A DNA stretch of 64,000 nt from Owenia fusiformis. Its lineage: Eukaryota > Annelida > Polychaeta > Sabellida > Oweniidae. The notes beneath the pieces were generated by a model, which worked only from the letters and a program-made list of their open reading frames with translations, was not told the origin of the DNA and did not search any database. The DNA lies in contig CAIIXF020000008.1 in assembly GCA_903813345.2 (NCBI GenBank), positions 15,360,822 to 15,424,821 of the forward strand. The letters run 5' to 3'. The translations under genes were made by a program, and so were the position numbers. How positions within the stretch are numbered: position 1 is the first letter of the stretch; the number at the start of each line of letters is the position of its first letter. Positions 1 through 12,000 of this stretch are shown here, piece after piece.

Positions 1-800
1 CGGCCCTAAATGCATACCTGTATTTGTGCTTTATGAGCCATGATCCAAGCAACAGTTGATCTTAGGCCTATGGTTTCTATGTAGGGCCTGTCACTCAAGG
101 GAATCCTGCAAACAACAATGACTACTGTAACCCACACTCCACACTAAAGACTGGAAAATGTCAGATTTTCTTTCCTGGTGTCAAAATCACAAGTGAAAAA
201 GGCCAATTCGATTTGAATTCTACAGGATTTCTTTGGAGTTTTAGAAGTTTTTGTTCAGTCAAGTATTGAACTAAAATATCTGTTTGGGACAAATTACTAC
301 CAGAAAAAAGTTCTGACACCATAAAACACAAAGTAAGGCTGATTATTCATCATACTTTCAAAACATTTGTCAATTTGATGGAAACTGCTTAAAAATCAAG
401 GTCTTGTAAATAAATAATTCTGTCATTCCTATGCAGAAATGGAGTGTGTGATGTATTTTTGGACAGATAGACATCTGAAAGGTTATCTGTTTCTCTGACT
501 TACTTTGTTAATGGTATCCCTATTATCAAGTGATTGTTGTTTAGTTGAATGTACACCTTAAAAATACAAAACATACAATAAGTTAACCTGAACATACAGG
601 GTAACCCCACAAATTGCAACCCTACAATTTTGGTTCTACATAAAAGTAATTACACAAAATGGTCCATGTTTTTATTCATAAGTTCTGGACTTTTGATTAT
701 CATTTTTATCAAAATTTTTAGCCTACATGTATAGTCATTTAACGCCAATGAACAATATAAAGCCTAATCAAATCAAATTAAAGAAAAAAAAAATAAGCAC
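1..800. other. Intron of the THUMPD2-like gene, no exon recognised
   Basis: AT-rich sequence left of the last visible THUMPD2-like exon. I looked on the minus strand for the methyltransferase motifs (GLRSTxA, DPMCGxGT) and found none, so those exons lie outside the window. Confidence 0.5.
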
Positions 801-2987
801 CTCAAATAGTGGTTTCCTGAGGTCCACTTTCCAACCAGTTTGCCTTGTAATGCACCCACCAACCATGGAAGACACTCTCTTCAATAGAACATGTTGAACA
901 TATAGATGTATTACTTCAAGAGATTTGAAGAGAGCTATGATCAATGATCTTTCCAGTATTGAAGTGAATGAGCTCTTTTGAAAATGAGAAAAAACATGGA
1001 CATTTTTTCAATATTGTGAAAATGAGTTTTGCACACCTGAAAAAACCTGGGAAGAAAATTGGGTTTTACTATAGTTGTCCATCTCCACCCTTTCTCTAAA
1101 AGATATATAATGGCATAAACTGAATGCAAGATAAATGGCAATTGATTTAAGCAATTAATGTTAGGATTCATTATTTATTCATTGTTATGAATTCAGGATC
1201 TTGAATTTATTTCTTGGATAAAAACTAAAATAGCAACACTGACCCTTGACTTCCATTGGCTCCCAAAGAAGAAGCAAAATTCTGACACAGCTACATGTAC
1301 CCACCCGATTATTGTACTCTCTTGGACACTTGAGTGACACTCTGAATGTTACATCATCATTTTCTGTCTTCTGTCGTTTATTGCACAGTTTTTCCGAGCT
1401 CTTTTGATTATTCTGAAACCTTGCACTTCGTTTCTTTGGTGGATTAACAAAATTCCAAGTGTGTTTAGCATTGTCCCAGTCCTGGGGAGTGATAGCTTCT
1501 AGTGTGTTTTGTAATGCTGTCATAATGCTACTGTCTGGAAAATGTAAAAATGAAAGGATAGATATGTAAGTAAGTTTACCCATTGCATAAGTTTGACTTT
1601 GCATCTCAAAAGTGGGTAAACCATCTCAATTCAAATCAAATCAAAGGTACCACCAAATAATTGTTTGCAATTTGAAATATTAAAATCCACATTTTCAATG
1701 AGTACATTGTGAATACTAGTACACAGAATTTTCAATGAGTGTTCTAAATAAGTGCTGGTCTCACTATCCCCTCTTCTCTATTTTTGTCATGTCAAATTGA
1801 TGAATTTTAGAATGAATAAGAACACTAAAAATAGCCTACCTTTTCCATTTTGTTTTATCCAATGTGGTTTATAGCAGAGCTGAACAAAAACTCTCTCTGC
1901 AGTCTTCAAATTTAACAGTTCTGCTGGGTGGCCAGAAAATGTGAATAGGACTTTACCCTCGACCTGAAAATATTCGAAAAACCTTAAACTATACAGTGTA
2001 ATAACAATTGCCAAATTGCTTTATTCTCCATACACTGAAAATCAATGTACCAAAATATCCCTATATTTATATCTATACACTCACAATTGACCCTTTTCTA
2101 TATAAATGGAAAAATAGATGGCATCGTGGGTATTGGTAGGGCTTAATAACATGGCAGCTGAATAACAGGAGTCACTTAATTTCTTGATTTAACAAATTAT
2201 TCCATTTGGATCAACTTAAAACACCATTGGAATGTGACTATATGATATAATTGACATGTGGATTGTGATTTCACATTAATATTGTAATCCTTAAAAGAGT
2301 AAATGAACTTTTAAAGGTTTTTCAACATTGTGTCAATGGGGATTTAGCCTGACCATTTTTAGAAAACTTGAAAATCTCTAGAATCTGAATAAAGGTAAAC
2401 ACAAAAAATTCAAATATGCCATCAAATAGAAGAAAATGTTAGTCTTTAGTTGTTAAAAATGCAGATTTTATTATTTAACAAATCGTTTGCAAAGAGTAGT
2501 TGTCAATGGAAAGCACTCAGACTTTTTGCCAGTTAGAGCAGGAGTACCACAAGGCTCCGTTCTTGGACCGCTCCTTTTTCTTATGGTTGTGTAATATATG
2601 ATAACACCTCTGAAAGGGCTAGCCAAATGCTTGAGATATTCTTGGGCTATACTCCATGTATGTTTTATCTTTCGCAGAGTCTATACTTGCTATCACATCC
2701 TACAACCCCTTTAGATTGTGGACTAGAACGTAGAGATAGTCTTGGAACGAGATAATATACTTGAAGAAGGTAAGACTATAGTCGTTCGGTTGACAGTAGG
2801 CCGGTGAGTTCATCAGTACATTTTCAAAAGTTGTCAATAAGACACATCATAACCTTACCTGTAATTGTGAACTGGAACATCTTTCACTTTGTAAATCACC
2901 AGAATGTCTCGCAGAAATAAATTTCAATTCGTCTGCTAAGAAAATTTCAGTGCCCCCTCCCGCAGTACAAAAATAAGAAGACTCCAT
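801..2987 (-). CDS. THUMPD2: THUMPD2-like RNA (guanine-N2) methyltransferase, 5' part, continues past the left edge
   Basis: Exons on the minus strand are 2859-2987, 1840-1963, 1305-1534 and 801-878; phases 0, 1, 0, 0 all join and every border is GT...AG. The 187 visible codons start with [16 protein letters not shown], like the YFCTAGRGLE start of vertebrate THUMPD2. They continue with [11 protein letters not shown] and [11 protein letters not shown] (THUMP region), then [11 protein letters not shown] and [13 protein letters not shown], which match conserved THUMPD2 stretches ahead of the methyltransferase fold. The SAM-binding half should lie left of base 1. From family knowledge, THUMPD2 with TRMT112 makes m2G on U6 snRNA. 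The acceptor of exon 4 (before 878) has a weak pyrimidine tract. THUMPD3 is the main alternative; the AERVF and FRVS matches favour THUMPD2. The start ATG at 2985-2987 is chosen by homology of the first residues. Confidence 0.75.
2481..2590 (+). mobile_element. LINE reverse-transcriptase fragment
   Basis: One frame reads [17 protein letters not shown] followed by [19 protein letters not shown]. The [13 protein letters not shown] block is RT motif 4 of CR1/Jockey/RTE-type non-LTR retrotransposons. Only about 36 codons survive, with no neighbouring YADD box, so this is a dead fragment in THUMPD2-like intron 1. Confidence 0.85.
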
Positions 2988-3646
2988 TCCTCAATGTGAT
3001 ATTTATTTGAAGGTATAGAGGTCCGACTTTAGATAATATATGTTTTTAGACCAGTATGGCAACAGCTATCAAGTAAGATGATAATTACCGAAAAAAATTG
3101 TAAATTTTGTTTTTCAATTCATCCGCCATTTTAGAGGTCAAGGTCATACATTTTGGCGACGATCATATCACAAAATGGTATTTTGTAAGGTATCAGGAGT
3201 TGTGTTTTGCCAAAATGCATCATTAAAATACTGAATTTTATCTCTATTTATAATTATTGTGTTGAAATAGTTAATTTTATCGTAAGCTGCAACTTGATTA
3301 ACTCCGCATTTAACCTCACATTGATTAAAGTAAACAACAAGGAAGTGCCTGCGGTTTGGTAAGAATTCTCTTCATTTATTGTCAAATTTACTCATTTTCT
3401 CACACTTAAAGTCTTTGATATATATACATTGTTGTACATGAATATATTATATGTTGTATAGGCTAAATATCTTGGTGACAAATCCTTCTGTTATGTAAAG
3501 TTATGGTGTTTTCTATTGACTCCTTATTGGCCAATGCAAGAGATGTTGCATGTTCAAATTGTTGATTCTGAACAAAATGTCAAAAGTGTTTACATCTCTA
3601 AACAATCTAAACTGTATTGGGACTGTAGAAAAATCTTTGGTATAGA
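2988..3646. promoter_or_regulatory. Upstream region of the THUMPD2-like gene
   Basis: AT-rich sequence directly before the inferred start codon of the minus-strand methyltransferase gene. Its promoter is expected here by position. No TATA box or other clear site stands out. Confidence 0.3.
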
Positions 3647-3648
3647 TA

Positions 3649-3885
3649 CAGTTGGGGACAAAAATAAATGACAGGTCGATTTTCGATCACCATTTCCTAA
3701 TTATGGTGGTCTGAAAGCCCATAATTTCCAATATTGTCTAGATACATATCCCTTAAAATTTGTATATTTTACATTTTGTATAATCTCATCCACTGATGTA
3801 TGGCCTCTTGTAAATTCTCTTATTTTTAACATGGGAAATCCTCACTTCAGCAAAAGCACCTGTCATTTATTTATGTCCCCAACTG
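3649..3885 (+). mobile_element. Tc1/mariner-type MITE, copy 1
   Basis: A 237-bp element with inverted ends CAGTTGGGGACAAAAATAAA and its near complement, bounded by TA dinucleotides at 3647-3648 and 3886-3887. It has no coding capacity. It is nearly identical to the inverted copy at 3958-4194. Confidence 0.85.
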
Positions 3886-3957
3886 TATTATGTCTATTAT
3901 CTAGCAAGAGCGACTAATTACCTACAGATCTTTTTGTACATTTTAGTCCGACAAGTA

Positions 3958-4194
3958 CAGTTGGGGACATAAATAAATGACAGGTGGATTTGCTGAAGTG
4001 AGGATTTCCCATGTTAAAAATAAGAGAATTTACAAGAGGCCATAAATCAGTGGATGAGATTATACAAAATGTAAAATATACAAATTTTAAGGGATATGTA
4101 TCTAGACAATATTGGAAATTATGGGCTTTCAGACCACCATAATTAGGAAATGGTGATCGAAAATCGACCTGTCATTTATTTTTGTCCCCAACTG
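3958..4194 (-). mobile_element. Tc1/mariner-type MITE, copy 2, inverted
   Basis: Same family and same 237-bp length as 3649-3885 in reverse orientation, flanked by TA at 3956-3957 and 4195-4196. The two copies are only 72 bp apart and can pair along their whole length. Confidence 0.85.
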
Positions 4195-4329
4195 TATTGT
4201 ACAATTTGAAGGCCAGAGGTTCAACTTTTGCGTTTTGGAATCAAGACAACATCCCTTGCTTGTTTTCTTTGCCAAAAAATAAGACAGTGATATAAACCGT
4301 AGTAAATACATTGATACTGTTCATTTAAG

Positions 4330-4741
4330 GTTCAGCTGGAAAGTAACATTTTGGTAATAAATTGCTATACCTGCACATGTTATTTTCTGGTACATAATTA
4401 AGTATGAAGGCATGTGTGTATTTCCTTGCTTTTTCAGGAAAGTATCATTACACTGTCTACTTTTAGTAAACCTGGAAACAGGTCAATGGTAGCTCCTGTG
4501 TTGTCTGGAAACTTTGAAAGAAAATTTGGAAAAACAGGAAGTGTGAAATATCAGAATTCCCTGGAGTTCCCTTTGAACGCCTACTAGACTATACCAGATA
4601 TTCTAAAAGAAGACAATGTAATGATACTTTCCTGAAAAAAGCAAGGAAATTGATACATGCCTTCATACTTTATTTTGTACCAGAAAATAACATGTGCAGG
4701 TATAGCAATTTTTTACCAAAATGTTACTTTCCAGCTGTACC
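4330..4741. mobile_element. Foldback element with TTAA target duplication
   Basis: Arms of about 140 bp at each end are inverted copies. The left arm starts GGTTCAGCTGGAAAGTAACA and the right arm is its complement with few changes, around a central spacer of roughly 130-150 bp. TTAA lies at 4326-4329 and 4742-4745, the target duplication used by piggyBac-like transposases. No ORF is present. Confidence 0.8.
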
Positions 4742-5180
4742 TTAAAGCGGCTCTAAGGTCTGTGGAGAGAAAAATGGAGAAATTTTACCTTTTCTGAGCT
4801 ATCGGGGTGAAGTTTGGTCCAACATCTTCTTCCTTATTCCTATTTTATAAAAATGTATGCATATGGCAATATTCACCAACCAGTAGAACTGGCAAATCGT
4901 TTAGAATCTACAATTCCATACAAGGAGTCCCACTCATAGATTTTTCAAATTCTTTCCAAGTCGACGTCGAAACACCTAGCGGGTGAAATTGAAACTAATT
5001 TTTCTGGCTGCTCGAATCGATAAAATCTCTGATAGTGTGAGTCTTTTTATGAAATCTTTCTGATAGAAAACACTTAATTAATATTAGAAAGCATTAAATG
5101 TTGAATCCGAAGCGTAATCTGAAATAAAAGTGAAAAAACATTGCGCGGACGTCAGAGAAAAACTTCCGGTTTAATAAAAA

Positions 5181-5253
5181 ATGGCGGACGTCGAAGGAGA
5201 AATTATGACGAAGAATTAGAGGATTTTCCTTTGCCATTATCGATCGTTATAAG
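5181..5253 (+). other. Probable 5' UTR exon (with upstream ORF) of the leishmanolysin-like gene
   Basis: A GC-richer stretch contains ATGGCGGACG at 5181 in good start context, but this ORF stops after 12 codons. It ends in a clear donor, ATAAG|gtatgt, at 5253/5254. The best partner is the acceptor aattttag|ATGC at 6008/6009, which is continuous with the exon carrying the protease start at 6098. I infer a spliced leader with an upstream ORF. The transcription start is unknown, and an unrelated short gene is possible. Confidence 0.4.
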
Positions 5254-5682
5254 GTATGTGCACAAATTCTAGTAGCATACATGGAAAATAGATACATTTT
5301 TAAAGGCAACAACATATTCAAAGCTTTCATTTTACGATAGGCCCAGGATCATTGGATACGACTCGGCAATCGATACTCCCACTTTAAGATTATATGATTG
5401 ATAAAATGTAATCATCTACTACATGGGCGATATTGAATTGAGATTAAATGTCAGTGCTGTCAGACTAGCTACAGTAGTTTACCGGCTTCTACAAATAACT
5501 GCCATACATATTTTCATCTGGTATATCAATTCCAGCTGATAAAGATTAGTTTCAGGTCATGTTGCAAAAGTTTTAACTGTTAGCTTACTTTACAGGAGAA
5601 TATCAGTGACATATGATTGATGGTCTTTAAAAGAGTTGCCATGCAAGCAATACACCATGAGAAAGCAAAATACAGAGTTAAC

Positions 5683-5751
5683 CAAACTCGTCTGGCCCAG
5701 TTATCTACGATCTACGACGTTGGGAGTAGATAACTGGGCCAGGCGGGTTTG
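5683..5751. repeat. Hairpin, 26-bp stem
   Basis: CAAACTCGTCTGGCCCAGTT on the left pairs with AACTGGGCCAGGCGGGTTTG on the right; the full 26-bp stem has two mismatches around a loop of about 17 bp. It looks like the core of a small palindromic repeat. Confidence 0.7.
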
Positions 5752-6097
5752 TTTATTGCAGAGTATGAAATGATGCATTGAATGATGTAATTAGAGTTTG
5801 TTTTCTAAAAAAAAAGACATTATGATTTTTCAAAATGTTCCCAAAAAGCCATAGTAAGCTAGAGGTACTTGTCAAATGTCCAAGGTTGACGACGGTATGA
5901 TTGAACTGTAAAAAACTATTTAATATTCAAAGTAGGCTATCCAGAATTATTTATTCTAGGCTTGTCCAAAAAGAGGGGTTAATTGTGATGTCATACATTT
6001 AATTTTAGATGCATAGAGAGCAATGAAGATGGCTGCTCATCCATTAATGGAAATAGGATTTTACTTCAACCTGTAGAGGTGATGTAATTCAAGCAGT

Positions 6098-9000
6098 ATG
6101 ACATTCATACAGAGGCGTTCAAACCATAGGCCTTTGCCAAACCATGGATCTTCAATACCCTTGCCAAGCACAAACCATAAACCTATACAACAACGTCTGA
6201 GAAAACCACATGGGGAAAACTGTGCAACAAAACTAAAGATTACCCCACCATTATTATCGCACATTTTCACATTACTCCTGATTCTCACCTATACTACATG
6301 TGCATATGGAGGTTGCGTATCTGATGACGTTCAGCCAGCTAATGTACCCATCAGTCACCTGGATTACTCACACAAAGAGACTGACTCAGGAAGTCCTCGG
6401 GTAAAACGTGCACCAGCTGAACTGTATAGCCCAATCAGGATTCATACTTACTATGGAGATATTGGTGTTGAGCTGAATGATATAGAACAAGAGAGACTGA
6501 AGACAATCATCCAGGAGGGTGTAAGAAAAATAACGAAAATATTATCAGGTATGTCCTTCCATTTATATTCATCTCATTAAAATACTACCATCACATTCTC
6601 TGTTACTTAAGCACCACATAGAAGAAACTGAGATGACTCAGTTTATCTTGATGATTACAATAAAACCGTAAGTGGAACACTTGGTACCACTAAAAAGTGT
6701 TCCACTTGGGAGGTGTTCCACTTATAGAGGTTCATTTAACAATAAGTCAATAGGTTGCGTGACTGAAGTATTCAACTTATGGAGGTGTTCCACTTACAGA
6801 AGTGTTCCACTTTACAGATGTTACTGTGTATTCCTTTATTGAAGAAAGGCACACCCCGAATCTGCATCATCAGAGGTTGAAGTGCAGATTCCAACTGGGT
6901 GCCAACTGGGTGCCAACTGGGGGGCCTTTGGTTTCAAGTAGGGGGAGCCCCCGGTAAAAGTGACATGGGGAGATCACTGCTTCCTATTTTTAATAGCACC
7001 AAAATAATGACAAATACAGTATATGAATTATTGTTTTTTATTCTTGTTTTAAATCGTCTGACTCAGCTGATGACTAAATCAAAAGTAGTCCATGATTTTT
7101 CAAATTCTCTACTGGGACTAGATGCAAATAGAATTTCGACATGGTTCAAACCAGGGTGCAAACTAATGTTCACTCCCTTTATGATGCAGTCAAGTAGCTT
7201 TAATGGTGGCGAAATCACAATGCTCTTCTACATTGATTTTTAGTCAATGTAGAATAAAATCGCTTTGAAACACAAATAGAAAATCACCTTTTAGATAAAT
7301 AAAAATGTATTTGCTTAGTCTATAGTTTTTTCTATCAATAAATGTGTAGTAGTTCATTCACATATCCTAATCAATAAGCGACGGCCAAGGCTATCAAAAG
7401 TCTATAGGGAATTCAATTGTGTTTATTTTAATTGCTTAGTAACAATGAGTAGTGTTTTGATTGTAATGCACATTGTAATTCAATACTGTGTAATGATATC
7501 AATAGAATGAATCTACTTCATTGAAATGTTTGAAGCATAATGTACCTGTATAAAATGCTAAAAGGCCATCACATCAAAGACACCCTGAGCGCAAAGGCTA
7601 GTTATAAACTAAAACGAAGCTCTCCTAAAAAGTGAAGTCAAATAAATGCAGAGTACATAACATCCCAATTCTACTGTAACATAACTGCAGAGTAAATTGC
7701 AAACATGTTTGTCCCATTTTTAGATAAACTTCAATCAATGAAATTGTGTTGAGGTAGTTAATCGAGCACCGAACCTGTATTAAGAATATAAATTCTGTTC
7801 TTGTTTCTTATTTTGGTTAGTCAGACCTTAAAAATAACTCCGATACATTCACAATTTTGAGTATTTAATGATGTAAATGAAGATTATTTCTACTCGCATC
7901 TAGTCTACTGCATTAGAATGAGTCAAAATGCCAGTAATCATCGGGAATAATCGCCAAAATTTCATAAGAATATTAATATGCATATCATCCAGATTTATGC
8001 ATATCCTTTAAAGGCATCCAAGGATTCACATTTCATATCATCAGCTATTTGATGATACTAATACTGTTACATATTATATAAGGTATAAGTTTATATTATT
8101 GCAATGTTCTCTTTCTGAATAATTCATGTTAAAACTGACATTGAATAGAGCAAAATTTACCTTAGTTCTGTTACCAAGCAACATGTACAACTGTTTTGAT
8201 ATTGCTTGGCAACAGAAAACAAACTCAAATGGAAAATTAGATTAATGAAGAATCTGTATTCCCAATCAAAAATTCTGCAATGGCTTTTCCAAATATCATT
8301 GAATAAACATAATATTTAAATGATTTGTTTCTTGTTCCTGTATACATGGTATTCCATTTATACCAATTACTTATATCTATACTTATTTACTTGTCTTTTG
8401 AGAGTTCAACTGGGAAAACTGGTTCCAGTCACAGTAACCTTAAAGCTATCGTTATTATTGATTTGGAAAATATATAGTGAATGGGCAGAATGTTATTCTC
8501 TCAACTAACAACTAAATGATAAAGATTTCTATTAATTCACAATGTTTGCATGGTAAAACCTGTCTAATCCCAACGCCATCGTGGTAAACCACGTCCTTCT
8601 CCATCTCTATCCTTCTGGAGCATTTCGATTGCAATAGAGAGAGATGCTATGAGTATCAGAATGACGCCATTGGGGCCGGCCAAAAGTGTTTGGTTTAGCA
8701 GAGGTTTACAATTTTTTCTATATATGATAGTCGATGGGAGATTAAATGTTTGGGACCAAAAAATGTGTTTACATTGAGAGAACTTCAAATTTGAGAGGTA
8801 TTCAGATATACAGGTTTTATTGTGTGAGTAAAACATGTATACAAGCACCTCTCTAAAACACTTTAAACAGTACCAAAAGATGGTCATAGTGATTATTTAC
8901 AGTAAAACCAGTATATATGACATAGGCGTAGCCAGCTTTCAGTCATGGGGGGCCATCACCAAAAAAGATTTTTGGTTTTTAGTCATGGAGGTGCGATTGT

Positions 9001-12000
9001 GGCACAAGCGAGCCAAAAAAATGTTTTTAAGATTTGTTTTGAATTTTACAAACTTATGTAAATTCCTTCAAAATTGAGCTAGAAATTTCAAATAAAAAGC
9101 ATTTTAAAGAGCTCTTTTAAAAGAGTCCAAGAAGACACTTCTGTCCCAGAACAACAGCTCCTACTCTGCATGTAACTGCCGTTCATGTGTATAAATTATA
9201 CGTTATTCATTTTCAGTGCTTCCTGTTAGAAAACTTTTACTCTCTAGAGATGCCTGTGCAGGGGTACATTCAAGGGGCCCCAACAAGGGAAGGTAAGCTT
9301 AACATAGACAGTCTTGAAGCAAGACTCACAGGCAATTCTATATTGATATCCCTAATAGTGATTCTCTGCCAATGTCTTTTGTGTTAAGTCTATCTATATA
9401 TACACCAGGTAAATAACGGTAAAGGAAATCAATAGTCGATCTTACAACGAATCTTCTGTTTAGTTAGTAATGGTTTTGTTTGAAAATCAAAAGAACACAA
9501 GGTTATGGGGATAATCATTCATTCATTCATTTCTAGGTTAAATCTGGAACTTTAAACGTAGGATAGTTATTATAAAACTTGTGTTGTGTTCTGCTTGGTG
9601 CATCAAAAATTATATTAAAGTTATTAAGTGATTCGTTGAATTAAAAAATATTCTTTCTGAGAAATGCATCCTTAGGTTCATATCTAGCTTTTGCCAATGG
9701 GTATTCACTTTTCAAAAGATTTCAAGGGGGTTCTCTTTGGCAGACTTTGGCCCAACATTACTTGAAAGGTGCTCAGAATGGTGAAAACTTGATTTTGAAA
9801 GACAATTTGTATCCCCGATTTCCCCTGCCTACAGGCCTGATCTGTGTTCTATTAGAATTTATTGAATAACATTGATAATCATGTTTTAAACCATTTTTCA
9901 AAAGAAAACAATGGTATACCAATTCGATTAACGCCCCAGATACTGAAAACCAGTCATTCACCAAATTATAGGTACATTGTACATGTATGTTGTGAGGAAG
10001 AACATGTCAGGTCATGTATGTTTGATCTTATTTCTTGCAGATGTGGTGCTATGGAAAGGGGCTACAGAGGGGAGAAGTGTTTAAATGAGTTTTATGTGAG
10101 TATATTCCTCAATATGAAATATTCATACATTTGACAAGCCATAAAATAAAAACAATTGTTTTGCAAAATATACAGTAAATTACAATATACAGTTCTACTA
10201 CAGTAAAATTTTCTTTGTACATTGCACCTTGATATATAAGAGGCTACAAGACCCCATTCATTCAGTTTGCATGATCATCATTAGCTAAGTAAGATTTTTA
10301 AGCTGTATCATCAGAAAAAAAACCTTGAATTACATTTGTAGTACTACATTCAAGTGTACAATCCAAATTCATTTACAAAAAAAGGTAATTTATAAAAATA
10401 TAGAAAATATATATAACAATATATTCTTGTATTTATTTATTTAGATCCCTGATGAGCACCTTGGGCAGTTTGTGACATATAATTCAAAAGACCGTGACCC
10501 TAATGTGGTGTATGCAGCGGGGGAGGGACTGGTCAACACAGATTTTGTGCTCTATGTTAATTCTCGCACAGATACTGTCAAGTGTGCTACCATGGTAACA
10601 CTCCTTCAATTCTCCTTCCTCTATGATCATCTGACATTTGTATCTCCTTGTACATGTTTATCTAAACTTCAAATATGTAATATTATTATATCACTGTCGT
10701 ATTCCTCACTCTTTGATTGGTCCATGTCCTACAAGTGACTAAAAAATAAGAAGCGCGCAATATTCAACGGAAGTCACATGATGACTTTTATCCAATCACA
10801 ATTCAGCATTATGTTAGATCATGTGACAATGTGTATTTTCAGAGCAGGAATGTTATTGCATATGGTGGCTACTGTCAGACTGATGGCAATTCTAGACCCA
10901 TCGCTGGGTACATTAACATTTGCCCCTTGCATCTGAGACCTCCACTGTATGAGCATTCACGTCTGACATTGGTAAGCCAGGCCTGTAGCCAGGATTTGCC
11001 ATGGGGGGTTCACTTTTTGAAAAATTCCAGGGGGGTTCACTTGTGACAATTTCGGTCCAATAATGGCCCAAATCACTTAAAAAGTGCTCAAAATGGTGAA
11101 AAACTGCATGATTTTGAAAGACTTTTTGGCAAGGGGGGGGTTTGCTAAGAAAATATCGAACCCCCCTGGCTACGGGCCTGTAAGCGATAAGAGAAGTGTA
11201 TGTACCAGGTGACATTTCAGTTCCCAGATCACCTCTGATTATTTCAAATCATTGCCTAATTGCCTTGTTGATATTCCTCTTAAGACTGCGGCTTTGTTGT
11301 TTTACTCTAGAATTCAAAAAATGACATCTTTGTATGTATATTGTATCATTATTATGGAACATTCTATTACATTTAACATGTGTATGCATAATATCCTTAC
11401 TATTCCAAAATGGTGATATCATTCATTGTGGGTGGTAATAGAGTTTGTGTTATGTTATAGATTGGTATACATGAGATGTTCCATACACTGGGCTTCACTA
11501 AAAGTCTGTTTGAAAAGTACAGAGACTGCAGGCAGTCTGGTAAGTAGAATTAATGATAGGTTCTCTCTACACTAAATTCTATGCATAATAAGTTGTTGCT
11601 GTTTAATGCAATTGGTTATAGGCAGTTTCATTTAGTGTCAATTTATTTCGTGTAATCACACCCATAGTGATGATACAATAAGTGTTCAATGCAGACTGTT
11701 AACTAAAAATCCAAAATTCATTCAGGAAGATATTTCTTTCAAACGTATATGTATTTCAAAAAGTCAATATAATCCAGTCCATTCATTAAGTTTATATCAG
11801 TTGATAAAATGTATCACTTTAAAAATTTAGTCCTATGCAATGAATCATCTGAACACTTTCTTTTGCTGAAATGCACTCTTGAATGATAATGATATCCCTC
11901 ATAAATCATAGAAAATTATAAATGAATACATTTCTTCTTCACTTTAGATACTGGTACAAACTGTCCACTACAGCATAATGCTATACGCACAATATATGGG

